A DNA stretch of 64,000 nt, taken from contig JAVBLI010000028.1 in assembly GCA_031553595.1 (NCBI GenBank), positions 1 through 64,000 on the forward strand, read 5' to 3'. The notes below the pieces were generated by a model. The model saw only the letters and a program-made list of their open reading frames with translations. It searched no databases and was not told the DNA's origin. Shown here in pieces: positions 28,318-36,356 of the stretch; positions within the stretch are counted from its first letter, which is position 1, and each line of letters opens with the position of its first letter. The stretch comes from RGIG3701 sp031553595 (GTDB lineage: Bacteria; Planctomycetota; Planctomycetia; Pirellulales; Thermoguttaceae). Both the position numbers and the translations under genes were made by a program.

Positions 28318-28782
28318 ATGTCCAAAAGAAAAAAAGGGTCTGCAAAAGCCGAAGGCGACATGACACCGATGATTGATATGGTGTTCCAGTTGCTGATTTT
28401 TTTCATGATCCTGATTAACTTTTCGCAGGCGGAGCAGAATCAGCGGGTGCGTCTGCCGGAAAGCGACTTGGCCAAGCCGCCCGAACAGCCGCTGAAGGAC
28501 TCGTTTACGCTTCACATCGCCTCGAAGGATCCGGCGAATCGTGATAACCGGCATTATGAGATTCTTTTCGGGGCCGATAAGGCGGATTCCCCGGAAGATC
28601 TCGCCAGCCATCTTCCTCGTTTGATCGAAGAATCGAAGCGCAGCGGGAAAACGGTGAAGGACATCACGGTGGTCATCCGGGCGGACCTGGCGGCAAAGAC
28701 CGGTTATGTTCAGGAGGTGATCCAGGCGTGTCAAAAGCAAAAACTTGAAAAATTCGTCTTGCGTGCGCAAGGAAGAGAATAA
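28318..28782 (+). CDS. ExbD/TolR-family protein (first copy)
   Basis: A 154-residue protein with a short cytoplasmic N-terminus, one transmembrane helix containing the proton-carrying Asp in DMTPMIDMVFQLLIFF, and a periplasmic ExbD/TolR domain. GGGAG lies about 10 bases before the ATG. It is followed 15 bases later by a second ExbD copy. The two copies are diverged in the periplasmic half, suggesting a heteromeric motor. Confidence 0.88.
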   Translation: MSKRKKGSAKAEGDMTPMIDMVFQLLIFFMILINFSQAEQNQRVRLPESDLAKPPEQPLKDSFTLHIASKDPANRDNRHYEILFGADKADSPEDLASHLPRLIEESKRSGKTVKDITVVIRADLAAKTGYVQEVIQACQKQKLEKFVLRAQGRE

Positions 28783-28797
28783 ACAGGAGGAATTGCG

Positions 28798-29274
28798 ATG
28801 GTGAAAAAACAAACCGTCCATGAATCCCCGAAAGGGGACATGACGCCGATGATCGACATGGTGTTCCAGCTTCTGATTTTCTTCATTCTGATGTTTAAAA
28901 TCGTGATTCCGGAAGGCGACTTTGCGATCAAGATGCCGGCCCTCGGTGGCCCAGCGGATGGCCCGCCGGTGGATTCGATTACGATCCAGTTGAAAGCGGA
29001 CCGGGACGGCAACCTGACCACGGTTAGCTTAGCCGGTCAGACGTTTCGCGGAACGACGGAAGGGCTGGAGCAGTTAAGGACCTACGCCCGCAAGTTGCTT
29101 GGCGGTAAGGCGATGGAGGCCCAGGCGACCGAAATCGAATTGGTATGCGATTACGATTTGAAGTATAATAACGTCATCCGTATTATTTCAGACTGCACCG
29201 GGTACGTCGACAAAGGAAAAGTGGTGAAACTGGCGGAAAAGATCAAATTCCGTCCACAGCCGAAGCAGAGATAA
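28798..29274 (+). CDS. ExbD/TolR-family protein (second copy)
   Basis: A 158-residue paralogue of the preceding gene. It keeps the same membrane helix (DMTPMIDMVFQLLIFF) but has a different periplasmic domain containing FAIKMPALGGPADGPPVDS. AGGAGG precedes the ATG at good spacing. It ends the motor gene set and is followed by an intrinsic terminator. Confidence 0.88.
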   Translation: MVKKQTVHESPKGDMTPMIDMVFQLLIFFILMFKIVIPEGDFAIKMPALGGPADGPPVDSITIQLKADRDGNLTTVSLAGQTFRGTTEGLEQLRTYARKLLGGKAMEAQATEIELVCDYDLKYNNVIRIISDCTGYVDKGKVVKLAEKIKFRPQPKQR

Positions 29275-29312
29275 TGCTTTCGCGGCCGGTGTAAAATCGG
29301 TGAAAGTGACGG

Positions 29313-29348
29313 CGCCGTCCGGGGCAATGAACCCGGCCGGCGTTTTTT
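29313..29348 (+). terminator. Intrinsic terminator of the ExbBD locus
   Basis: CGCCGTCCGGG and CCCGGCCGGCG form an 11-bp stem with one mismatch around an 8-base loop, followed directly by TTTTTT. Confidence 0.85.
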
Positions 29349-29361
29349 CGTTTCAACGTTC

Positions 29362-30201
29362 TTATTCCTTCACGTAATATTTCGTGATGTCGATTCCGCC
29401 GCGGACTTCCTCCTCCAGGAATTTCAGGCGGGACTCGAGTTTATCCACCGTCCGGCGGAGCAGAGCGAGATTCTGTTCCTGCGGATCTTCGGTTTTCTGC
29501 CGGGGGACCGTGGGATAATCCAGGTGGCGCTGAAACGCGGAAAAGAGGAACATCGGGTCTTTCTGCCGCGTGGCCAGGGCGATTCGGCCTTCCTTTTCCC
29601 CGAAAAGTACCGGCTTTTCCGGCGGCTGGGCGGTGATTTTTCGCTGGATGCGGTAATATTCGCTGCGGACGTAAATGAGGTCGGCGATATCCACGATTCC
29701 CAACTGCCGCCGCACGACGAGAATCCACTGCTGCCAGTCGCTGTCATAAACCGGATCATCGGCCACGGCCCGCAGTGCCTGCTCATACCGCAGACGGTTC
29801 CGGCTGATGGCCTCCAGCTGATACATGAACATCCCCGCACGCCCCATTCCGCTGGCGCGACACCCGGCTTCTTTCTCCAGAATTTCCAGGGCCACGCGGA
29901 AGTCGAATTTCCCTTCATCCCGCTCGGCCTCTCGCATGATATACGTCTGAAAGGGCGTGAAATAATGGTTCATGCGGGCCATGGCCGGCGCCATCACACC
30001 GCTGTGTTTGAGCTCCATATACATGAATTCCATGGCCATGGGCAGTTGCGTGGTGGCAAGAATTTCATGCCGCAGATTCCGCAAGAGTTCCTGCGTGGCC
30101 GTACCCTGCATTCGCTCCCGCAGCGTTTTAAACAGATACGCCTGTTCCACGTATTCTTCACGCGGCAAAATTCGGGAATCGGCAGGGGAATTGGTGGACA
30201 T
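29362..30201 (-). CDS. Conserved hypothetical cytoplasmic protein
   Basis: A 279-residue, mostly helical protein with no signal peptide. It begins with LPREEYVEQAYLFKTLRERM and ends in a predicted coiled coil (LRRTVDKLESRLKFLEEEV). It looks like a protein conserved in Planctomycetota, for which I know no function. The ATG at 30201 fits that N-terminus; an in-frame GTG at 30288 would overlap the stop of the upstream phosphoesterase gene and add 29 residues that look like random sequence. It is probably cotranscribed with the upstream genes. Confidence 0.6.
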   Translation of the reverse strand: MSTNSPADSRILPREEYVEQAYLFKTLRERMQGTATQELLRNLRHEILATTQLPMAMEFMYMELKHSGVMAPAMARMNHYFTPFQTYIMREAERDEGKFDFRVALEILEKEAGCRASGMGRAGMFMYQLEAISRNRLRYEQALRAVADDPVYDSDWQQWILVVRRQLGIVDIADLIYVRSEYYRIQRKITAQPPEKPVLFGEKEGRIALATRQKDPMFLFSAFQRHLDYPTVPRQKTEDPQEQNLALLRRTVDKLESRLKFLEEEVRGGIDITKYYVKE

Positions 30202-30284
30202 GCTATGCGGGGGTGGTGAACGGGGGGACGTGGATAGGAAGTCATGCCGCGTGGAACGCCGAGCATGCGTCCACGCCGTGAAGT

Positions 30285-31007
30285 TCACTCCATTTCGATC
30301 GGCTCAAATTGCCGGAAGCACATGCGGTAAAAGGTGTCGTTTTCCTCAAAAATCGCGTATCCCATTTTCGCGTTCCGCCCGCGCGGATCGCCCACGGAGC
30401 CCACGCCGATAAAATATTTCATGGGCGGCTCGGCCGGGAATTTTTCGAAAATCCACTCCAGCTCGCCGACGCCGTTCGGCTTCACTTCCTTTAACTCCGA
30501 GCTGATGACATCCTGGCAGTGTGTGTGGCCATGAATGCCGAGATAATGGATCATGCGGAACTCATACGCGGCGGCCCGCGGGTCGTAAATGTCATTCTTG
30601 CCCACATACCCATGCAGAGGAAAACGCGGCGAGCCGTGAAAAAACATGGTTCCGTTTTCCGGCTGGGTGTAAATCCGGTCCAGGCCGTTCAGGAATTCCC
30701 ACCGCCGTATATTCTCTGGCGTGTTCTCGCATAATTTTTGGTAAAGAAAATGCGTGCCCGGGAATTCGGCGTTTTGGTCGGCATCATTCAGAATCACCGC
30801 CAGGTCGCGGTTTCCCAGCAGGGCCAGGTCGGAAAGCTCCATGAGCAGGTCCAGGCACCGAATGTCATACTCCGCCATTCCGGGCTCGCAACTGAAAATA
30901 TCTCCCAGATAAATCACCTCGTCCACCGCCTGGCAGCATAAATCTTCCAGCACGAAACGCAGTGCCGGCAGATTTCCATGTACGTCACTCAAAATGGCTT
31001 TTCGCAT
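30285..31007 (-). CDS. Calcineurin-like metallophosphoesterase (YfcE/ApaH-like)
   Basis: A 240-residue protein with the full dinuclear metal motif set: SDVHGN, LGDIF, LLGNRD, FHGSP and GHTHC, plus SVGDPR near the C-terminus as in YfcE-like phosphodiesterases. There is no signal peptide, so it is cytoplasmic. The start has GAGGA about 10 bases upstream and a consensus-like promoter at 31055-31083. The substrate is unknown. Confidence 0.85.
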   Translation of the reverse strand: MRKAILSDVHGNLPALRFVLEDLCCQAVDEVIYLGDIFSCEPGMAEYDIRCLDLLMELSDLALLGNRDLAVILNDADQNAEFPGTHFLYQKLCENTPENIRRWEFLNGLDRIYTQPENGTMFFHGSPRFPLHGYVGKNDIYDPRAAAYEFRMIHYLGIHGHTHCQDVISSELKEVKPNGVGELEWIFEKFPAEPPMKYFIGVGSVGDPRGRNAKMGYAIFEENDTFYRMCFRQFEPIEME

Positions 31008-31054
31008 TTACCGTCCATCCTCACGTATTTCCTAATAAAGTTTCATATCCTTTT

Positions 31055-31083
31055 ATGGTACACGAAAACTTCCGGGAAGTCAA
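31055..31083 (-). promoter_or_regulatory. Promoter for the metallophosphoesterase gene
   Basis: On the minus strand TTGACT and TACCAT are separated by 17 bases, about 48 bases before the ATG at 31007. Confidence 0.5.
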
Positions 31084-31107
31084 TTCACCGCAAAAAAAGC
31101 GGGCGGA

Positions 31108-31872
31108 TCACGAGTCACCCGGGCTGGCGGATTTCTCCAATCGACGCTCCTCCGCAGCGCTGCGACGCGCGTAAATCGGAAGCATGTCCCACAGAGAATC
31201 CCGCTGCCCTGCCAGGAAACGCTCCCGCGCCATTCGCCCCACCGTCACCGGCGTAATCCGCCAGCATTCTTCCGGCACACATTCCACTGTCCGCGGCAGA
31301 AACGCTTTTTTTCTGGCGAGGATCGGCCCGGTCACCGCGATTTTCCCGTCCGTTTCCGCTTCCCGTGCCAGGAACGCCACCCACGCATCAAAATCCGCCA
31401 GCCGCATGTCATCCCACGGTTTCATACGTGAAAAGCACGGCGTTTCCGCATTTTCACACGCACCCGCCGAGGCGTTTTCCGCATTCTCCGCCACGTATGT
31501 CCGCGTGATTACGTCCCCACGCTGGGCGTCCATCACCGCCGCCACCCGGCGAAACTCCGGCGGCGCGCTCTCCGCCAGCACGTCCAGCGTGTTCAGCCCG
31601 AGCACCGCGGCACCTGTCACGTACGCGAACGTTTTCGCAAAAGTCACCCCCACACGCAGCCCCGTAAAAGACCCCGGCCCCACCGGCAGCGCCACCAGCG
31701 CCACCTCCCGTGGCTCCCACCCGGCATCCGCCAGCAGCCCGGTCACCGCCGGCGTCAGAAATTGCGCACTGCGCTGGTCCGCCGTGAGCGTCACCTCACG
31801 GACCACCTCCATATCCTCCATCAGCACCACGGACGCCGAGACGTCCAGTGTTTCCAGGGCAAGAATTTTCAC
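31108..31872 (-). CDS. tsaB: tRNA threonylcarbamoyladenosine biosynthesis protein TsaB
   Basis: A 254-residue ASKHA-fold protein. The N-terminus MKILALETLDVSASVVL and the central GPGSFTGLRVGVTFAKTFA are diagnostic for TsaB (YeaZ), the non-catalytic partner of TsaD in making t6A37 on ANN-decoding tRNAs. The C-terminal part is longer and more divergent than in Escherichia coli. It lies between a DEAD-box helicase and a phosphoesterase on the same strand. Confidence 0.88.
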   Translation of the reverse strand: MKILALETLDVSASVVLMEDMEVVREVTLTADQRSAQFLTPAVTGLLADAGWEPREVALVALPVGPGSFTGLRVGVTFAKTFAYVTGAAVLGLNTLDVLAESAPPEFRRVAAVMDAQRGDVITRTYVAENAENASAGACENAETPCFSRMKPWDDMRLADFDAWVAFLAREAETDGKIAVTGPILARKKAFLPRTVECVPEECWRITPVTVGRMARERFLAGQRDSLWDMLPIYARRSAAEERRLEKSASPGDS

Positions 31873-31895
31873 ACCATTTCTCCCGATTTATAAAA

Positions 31896-31935
31896 ACACA
31901 CGCCACTGCGTTACGGCCGGTGGCGTGCGTTTCAT
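31896..31935. other. Hairpin between helicase and tsaB
   Basis: CACACGCCAC and GTGGCGTGCG are inverted around CTGCGTTACGGCCG. No T run follows on the minus strand, so it is not a clear terminator. Confidence 0.4.
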
Positions 31936-31937
31936 CT

Positions 31938-31965
31938 TTTCACCTTACACCCTGCACCTTACGCC
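31938..31965 (-). repeat. 7-bp tandem repeat abutting a stop codon
   Basis: Four heptads on the plus strand (TTTCACC, TTACACC, CTGCACC, TTACGCC) end exactly at the helicase stop codon (TCA at 31966-31968). They are the same unit type as the right arm at 14864-14905. Confidence 0.8.
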
Positions 31966-34686
31966 TCATAAGGCGCGGCGGATCTTCCGTCTCCGCGGGT
32001 CACGCACGGGTTTTTCCGGTTCCTGCGTTTCTCCGCCGTCTTTATCTTCCGCGTCACCGCCCGCCAGCTGGGCCTGCGAGATGCTCTGTACTTGCGAAAC
32101 ACTCGCCACGCTGCTGAAGCCGGGGATTTCGTCGCGCTGCAGAAGCCGATTAATCCGCATTTCGATTTTTGTCAGCTCACTGCCCTCTTCCGGGGTGACG
32201 AACGAAAACGCCACGCCCTCCCGGCCCATCCGCCCCGTGCGCCCCACGCGATGCACGTAATCGTCGCAGAAAGACGGAATGTCATAATTAATAATGTGGG
32301 AAATGTTCGAAACGTCGATTCCCCGGCCCACCACGTCCGTGGCCACCAGAAACCGCGTTTTTCCGGAGCGGAAAGAGTCCATCACGCGGTCGCGCTGCCG
32401 CTGCTGGAGGTCTCCGTGAATGACGTCCACCCCTTTCAGGTGTTTCGACAGCCGGCGGTAAATTTTCTCCGTGCCGCGTTTCGTCCGGCAAAAGATGATC
32501 GCCTGTCGCGGCTGCTCCCGTTCCAGAAGCCGTTCCAGCAAGTCGAATTTCAGCTCCGGATCCACCGTGAAGTAAAACTGCTCGATCGTCTCGCACGAAA
32601 GATCTTTCGGCGAACAGTCCAGAATCACCGGCTCACGCATGAAATTCCTCGCGAGGTAACGCACGTCGGAACTCAGCGTGGCGGTCAGCAGCATGGTCTG
32701 CCGCGACTGCGGACACTGCTTCAGGATTTTCTCGATATCCGGGCGGAACCCCACGTCCAGCATGCGGTCTGCCTCATCCAGTACCACGACTTTCAGGTGG
32801 CCGAGTTTCAGCGAGCCGCGCTTAATGTGGTCCAGCACGCGGCCGGGCGTACCGACGACGATATCCACGCCCTCGCGCAGGGTGGCCACCTGCGGCGGAA
32901 GCGGCACGCCGCCGTAAACCGCGAGAATTTCGAAATCCGTGTACTCGGAAAGCTTCCGCGTTTCCGCCTTCACCTGCACGGCCAGCTCCCGCGTGGGCAC
33001 CAGAATCAGCGCTTGCGGCGCGAAAACATCTTCCTGATATTTAATCGTCTCCAGAATCGGAATCGCGAACGCCGCCGTTTTCCCGGTGCCCGTCCGCGAC
33101 TGGCCCATCAGGTCATGCCCCTCCAGCGCCACCGGAATCAGGGCCTGCTGAATTTCCGTGGGCGTCTGATATTCCGCGTCCGCCAGACCGTAAAGCACTT
33201 CGCGCGAAAGCCCGAACGCCGCGAATTCCGGGCTGATGGACTTTTTCGCGCGCCCGCCTTCCGTCTTCACCGGCACACTGGGTGTGGATGCCGCCGGGGC
33301 CGGTTTCGCTGCCGAAATGGGTTTTTCCGCCGGCTTCACCGCGGGCTTTTTCATTTCCTGACGTGGTTTTTCAGCAGAAATCGCTGGCGTTTTCTTTTCA
33401 TATTCCACCTTCCGCGGCTCAGGCATCCGTGGCTCCGCCTTTTTCGTGGGCCTCTGCTCAGCCACCGCTTTTTCCGGCTGCACTGCCTTTTTTGCCGGCA
33501 TTTTCTCCGCCACGTGTTTCGCTGGCAGCTTCATCGGCGTCTTTTCCGCCGCATGTTTCACGGGGGCCGGCTTCACCGCGGGTTTTTCCGGCATTTTTTC
33601 ACGCGTCACCGGCTTCTCACGCATTTCTGTCCGCTGCGGACCTGCTTCGGGACGCGTCTGGGAACGCATTTCGCGCCGTGATTCCTGACGTGTTTCACGC
33701 TCTGGACGCGGAGTTTCCACTGCCGCACGGGGAGTTTTCACCACCGGCTCCTGTTTCCGCAGCTCTGGCCTGCGCACTTCCGTCGCTCGTGTTTCCTGCT
33801 TTTTCGCCACCGGCGCCGGCGTTTTCTTCACAGGCACGCGGGATTCCGGCTCTTCACGCCGCACACGATCGGCCTCCTGACGCGCCGCCCGTTCCGGCAT
33901 TTTCCCGTCGCTTTCCGGCTTCACCGCACCCATTTTTTTCGGCGCCATTCCACGCTCCGGCATCTCGTCCCGCACGGGCTGCGGACGCTTCTCACGCCGG
34001 GCGTCCCGGTTCATTTCCTCGCGAAAAACCTCTTTCTGAGCCGCAGGGCGTTTCGCGGGCGTTTCCTGACGTTTCACCGGCGTCTCCGGCCGCTTCACGG
34101 CCGTTTCCGGGCGTTTTACCGCACCCGCCGGACGCTCAGGACGTTTTACCGTACCTGCCGGACGCTCCGTCCCTTTTCCGTGATAAGACGGCAGCTGCAG
34201 ATCTTCCGGCCGCATCCCCGGCGGGAGTTTCAGCCCGCGCCGCTTTAATTCCTCCTCCACCGAAAGATGCGCCCAGTCGGCCGTCACCGGACGCTGGTCG
34301 CGTTTCCGCACAGACGGCGGATTCACGGACGGATTCGACGCGATATTCACCGCTTTCTTCGCCCGCTTCCGCTTTTTACTCTTTTTCGCCCCGTCTTCTC
34401 CCCCGGCATTTCCAGACGGCACCGGAGCCGCGGACGTTACGGCCGTTTTTCTCACACGCCCCGCGTCCTCCGCCTCCGGACGTTTCCGCACGGGCGTTTT
34501 CTGGCCGCTTTCCTCCACTGCCGGGCGGAGAGTTCTGCGAACGACTTTTTTCGGTTCCTGCGTGTCCGCGGCATGATTTCTTCCCGCCGGACGCTCACTT
34601 CTCGCACCCCATCCACGCGCGTCTTCTCGGGCTGCGGACGGATTTTCATTCCATAAAGAGCCCTGGGGCCTTCTTTCTCTGTTCAT
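31966..34686 (-). CDS. DEAD-box RNA helicase with a ~480-residue charged disordered N-terminus
   Basis: The helicase core spans about residues 485-850: Q motif near FAAFGLSREVL, motif I RTGTGKT (near 530), PTRELA, TPGRVLDH, motif II VLDEADRML (near 630), motif III as TAT, HGDLQQRQRD, and motif VI HRVGRTGRMGR. About 480 residues before the core are low-complexity Lys/Arg/Pro/Glu/Ala with short repeats such as KRPETPVKRQETPAKRP, which is unusual because DEAD-box proteins more often extend at the C-terminus. The start is 26 bases after the inositol-phosphate synthase stop, so it is probably cotranscribed. Likely roles are ribosome assembly or RNA turnover. Confidence 0.85.
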   Translation of the reverse strand: MNRERRPQGSLWNENPSAAREDARGWGARSERPAGRNHAADTQEPKKVVRRTLRPAVEESGQKTPVRKRPEAEDAGRVRKTAVTSAAPVPSGNAGGEDGAKKSKKRKRAKKAVNIASNPSVNPPSVRKRDQRPVTADWAHLSVEEELKRRGLKLPPGMRPEDLQLPSYHGKGTERPAGTVKRPERPAGAVKRPETAVKRPETPVKRQETPAKRPAAQKEVFREEMNRDARREKRPQPVRDEMPERGMAPKKMGAVKPESDGKMPERAARQEADRVRREEPESRVPVKKTPAPVAKKQETRATEVRRPELRKQEPVVKTPRAAVETPRPERETRQESRREMRSQTRPEAGPQRTEMREKPVTREKMPEKPAVKPAPVKHAAEKTPMKLPAKHVAEKMPAKKAVQPEKAVAEQRPTKKAEPRMPEPRKVEYEKKTPAISAEKPRQEMKKPAVKPAEKPISAAKPAPAASTPSVPVKTEGGRAKKSISPEFAAFGLSREVLYGLADAEYQTPTEIQQALIPVALEGHDLMGQSRTGTGKTAAFAIPILETIKYQEDVFAPQALILVPTRELAVQVKAETRKLSEYTDFEILAVYGGVPLPPQVATLREGVDIVVGTPGRVLDHIKRGSLKLGHLKVVVLDEADRMLDVGFRPDIEKILKQCPQSRQTMLLTATLSSDVRYLARNFMREPVILDCSPKDLSCETIEQFYFTVDPELKFDLLERLLEREQPRQAIIFCRTKRGTEKIYRRLSKHLKGVDVIHGDLQQRQRDRVMDSFRSGKTRFLVATDVVGRGIDVSNISHIINYDIPSFCDDYVHRVGRTGRMGREGVAFSFVTPEEGSELTKIEMRINRLLQRDEIPGFSSVASVSQVQSISQAQLAGGDAEDKDGGETQEPEKPVRDPRRRKIRRAL

Positions 34687-34712
34687 GTGTTTCTTCTTGA
34701 ATTTTCATGTTT

Positions 34713-36020
34713 TCAGTCGGCTTTCTCTCCGCCGCCCAGGCCGGGTGCTTTCCCCAGCCATGCTTCCAGCGACTCGAACTGCCTGACAAAACTCTGCTCA
34801 TCCACACCGAGCGGACTCTTGAAATAACAGGCGAGAAAGTCCATATTTCCAGTAAAATGGCGCGTTTTCGCAAGCGCCGTAATGCGGGCCAGGTCCAGAA
34901 CCAGCGGGGCCGCCAGCAGGGAATCACATCCCTGCCACGTGAACTGAAGCGTCATCGGCGTCCCTAAAAAGCCGCGAAAATGAATGTGATCCCAGGCCGT
35001 TTTCCAGTCGCCCAGGCTCTTAATGTACTCGATCGTCACCAGCGTCTGGGGCTTATAACCCAGAATCTGCTCCAGGAGATGATCCTTGCTGACGACCTTC
35101 GTGGCTTTATTTGCCGGATTTTCCAGCACAATTCCGTCGCGATTCCCGAAAATGTTATGGCCCACCCAGCTCATGACTTCCAGATGCCGGTGGGCGAACA
35201 TGGGCGCCAGCACGCTTTTCATCAGCGTTTCGCCCGTTTTTCCGTCATTTCCCGCAAATCGCGCGTTTCTGAGTTTCGCCAACTCGCCCACCGCCGGAGG
35301 TGTGGCCCCCAGAGACGGCGTGAAGTTTACGAAATCGTACCCCGCGTCCAGCGCCGCCACCGCGTAAAGCGTACTGGCCGGCAGCGGACACGCCGGGTCA
35401 TGGAGCGTCTTTTCCAGCGCGCTCCACTGCGTCCACTGCGCATCCCGCGCGGCGAGTTCTTTCACAGAAAGCCGACTTTTACCGTCCGGCTTCTTCGAAA
35501 ACCGCTCCTCGAAATATGCGCACCGAGGTTCCGTGGACATCAGGTTTATTACGATTAAATGGGAAAGCTGGTTCCGCGCGGCGAAATTCTGCATATCACG
35601 CTGGACCCGGCGAATGGCCTCCCACGGCGTTTTTTCCGTGGATTCCGTAACCGGACAAAAATCCGGTGTGGCCATTTCTTCCACCACCGCTCCGCTGTGA
35701 CGCAAAAGACCCGGACGCACTTCCGCGTCCATCTCCGCAAGACGTTTCAAAAACGGCTTCACCACATCCAGCGCCAGCGCATTCTGCTGGATCAGCTCTT
35801 CCGCCGCTTGTGCGTACGAAAACTTGCGGATTTCATGCCCGCCGATCAGAAAATCGGACCAGGAATCCCACTTCACATGCGAAAATTCGGCAAGTTCCGT
35901 GGTCAGCCCCACCGGGGGAGCCGTTTTTCGTTGCGTGGCCAGAAGCCCGACCGCCGCCGTTGTGGCCACTCCGCCCCACGCGCCGATCAACCAGATACCC
36001 GTGCGTTTTTTTTGCGTCAT
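34713..36020 (-). CDS. ino1: Inositol-3-phosphate synthase (MIPS)
   Basis: A 435-residue protein with an N-terminal NAD-binding GAWGGVATTAAVG, the mid-protein RFAGNDGKTGETLMKSVLAP (equivalent to the catalytic lysine loop of MIPS), SWVGHNIFGNRDGIVL and a C-terminal HIHFRGFLGTPM segment. It should isomerise glucose 6-phosphate to myo-inositol 3-phosphate. Its leader carries a hairpin and the start has no clear Shine-Dalgarno sequence. The upstream neighbour is a Gfo/Idh/MocA dehydrogenase that could act on inositols, although that is only contextual. Confidence 0.87.
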   Translation of the reverse strand: MTQKKRTGIWLIGAWGGVATTAAVGLLATQRKTAPPVGLTTELAEFSHVKWDSWSDFLIGGHEIRKFSYAQAAEELIQQNALALDVVKPFLKRLAEMDAEVRPGLLRHSGAVVEEMATPDFCPVTESTEKTPWEAIRRVQRDMQNFAARNQLSHLIVINLMSTEPRCAYFEERFSKKPDGKSRLSVKELAARDAQWTQWSALEKTLHDPACPLPASTLYAVAALDAGYDFVNFTPSLGATPPAVGELAKLRNARFAGNDGKTGETLMKSVLAPMFAHRHLEVMSWVGHNIFGNRDGIVLENPANKATKVVSKDHLLEQILGYKPQTLVTIEYIKSLGDWKTAWDHIHFRGFLGTPMTLQFTWQGCDSLLAAPLVLDLARITALAKTRHFTGNMDFLACYFKSPLGVDEQSFVRQFESLEAWLGKAPGLGGGEKAD

Positions 36021-36062
36021 TTAATCCGAACTTTAATCATAACCTGTTCAAAAAGGCTCTCA

Positions 36063-36098
36063 GCTTTCAGAGGATACGCTCCCCAGCACTCTGAAAGC
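36063..36098 (-). promoter_or_regulatory. Leader hairpin of ino1 (possible attenuator)
   Basis: GCTTTCAGAG and CTCTGAAAGC form a perfect 10-bp stem around a 16-base loop. On the ino1 strand it is followed by TGAGAGCCTTTTTG, so an alternative pairing of GGCTTTCA-type sequence with the T-rich part is possible. Confidence 0.45.
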
Positions 36099-36113
36099 CC
36101 CTTTATAATAAAT

Positions 36114-36122
36114 AGTATACCA
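36114..36122 (-). promoter_or_regulatory. Extended -10 promoter for ino1
   Basis: TGGTATACT on the minus strand is the same extended -10 as at tRNA-Pro. A start near 36107 gives a leader of about 87 bases containing the hairpin at 36063-36098. Confidence 0.45.
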
Positions 36123-36231
36123 CATTATTAAAAAACGCACAGGCAAGATACGCAATCTTTAACAAAAAAGAGAAAAAAACTCGAAGAATAACCGTTAAAA
36201 GTGGGCGCAGTCACAAGAAACAGTATTTTAA

Positions 36232-36347
36232 AACAGCAGCCGGGAGCGGAGCTGAACGAAGTGAAACGCAGAGACCGGATAGAAATGGCGAATTGGTTTC
36301 CACTTCTATCCGGTCTCTGCGCGAACGCTCTGCTCCCGGCTGCTGTT
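36232..36347. repeat. Palindromic intergenic element, family C copy 3
   Basis: Ends AACAGCAGCCGGGAGCGGAG and CTCCCGGCTGCTGTT. Inner arms are GAGACCGGATAGAA and TTCTATCCGGTCTC, the GAGACC subtype. It ends 10 bases from the stop of the oxidoreductase gene. Confidence 0.9.
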
Positions 36348-36356
36348 TTTGGGGAG

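Larger units (their letters stand above)
36021..36356. other. 336-base intergenic region upstream of ino1
   Basis: It holds the ino1 leader hairpin and promoter and palindromic element C copy 3. The stretch 36123-36231 is A/T-rich with no gene that I can support. Confidence 0.6.
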
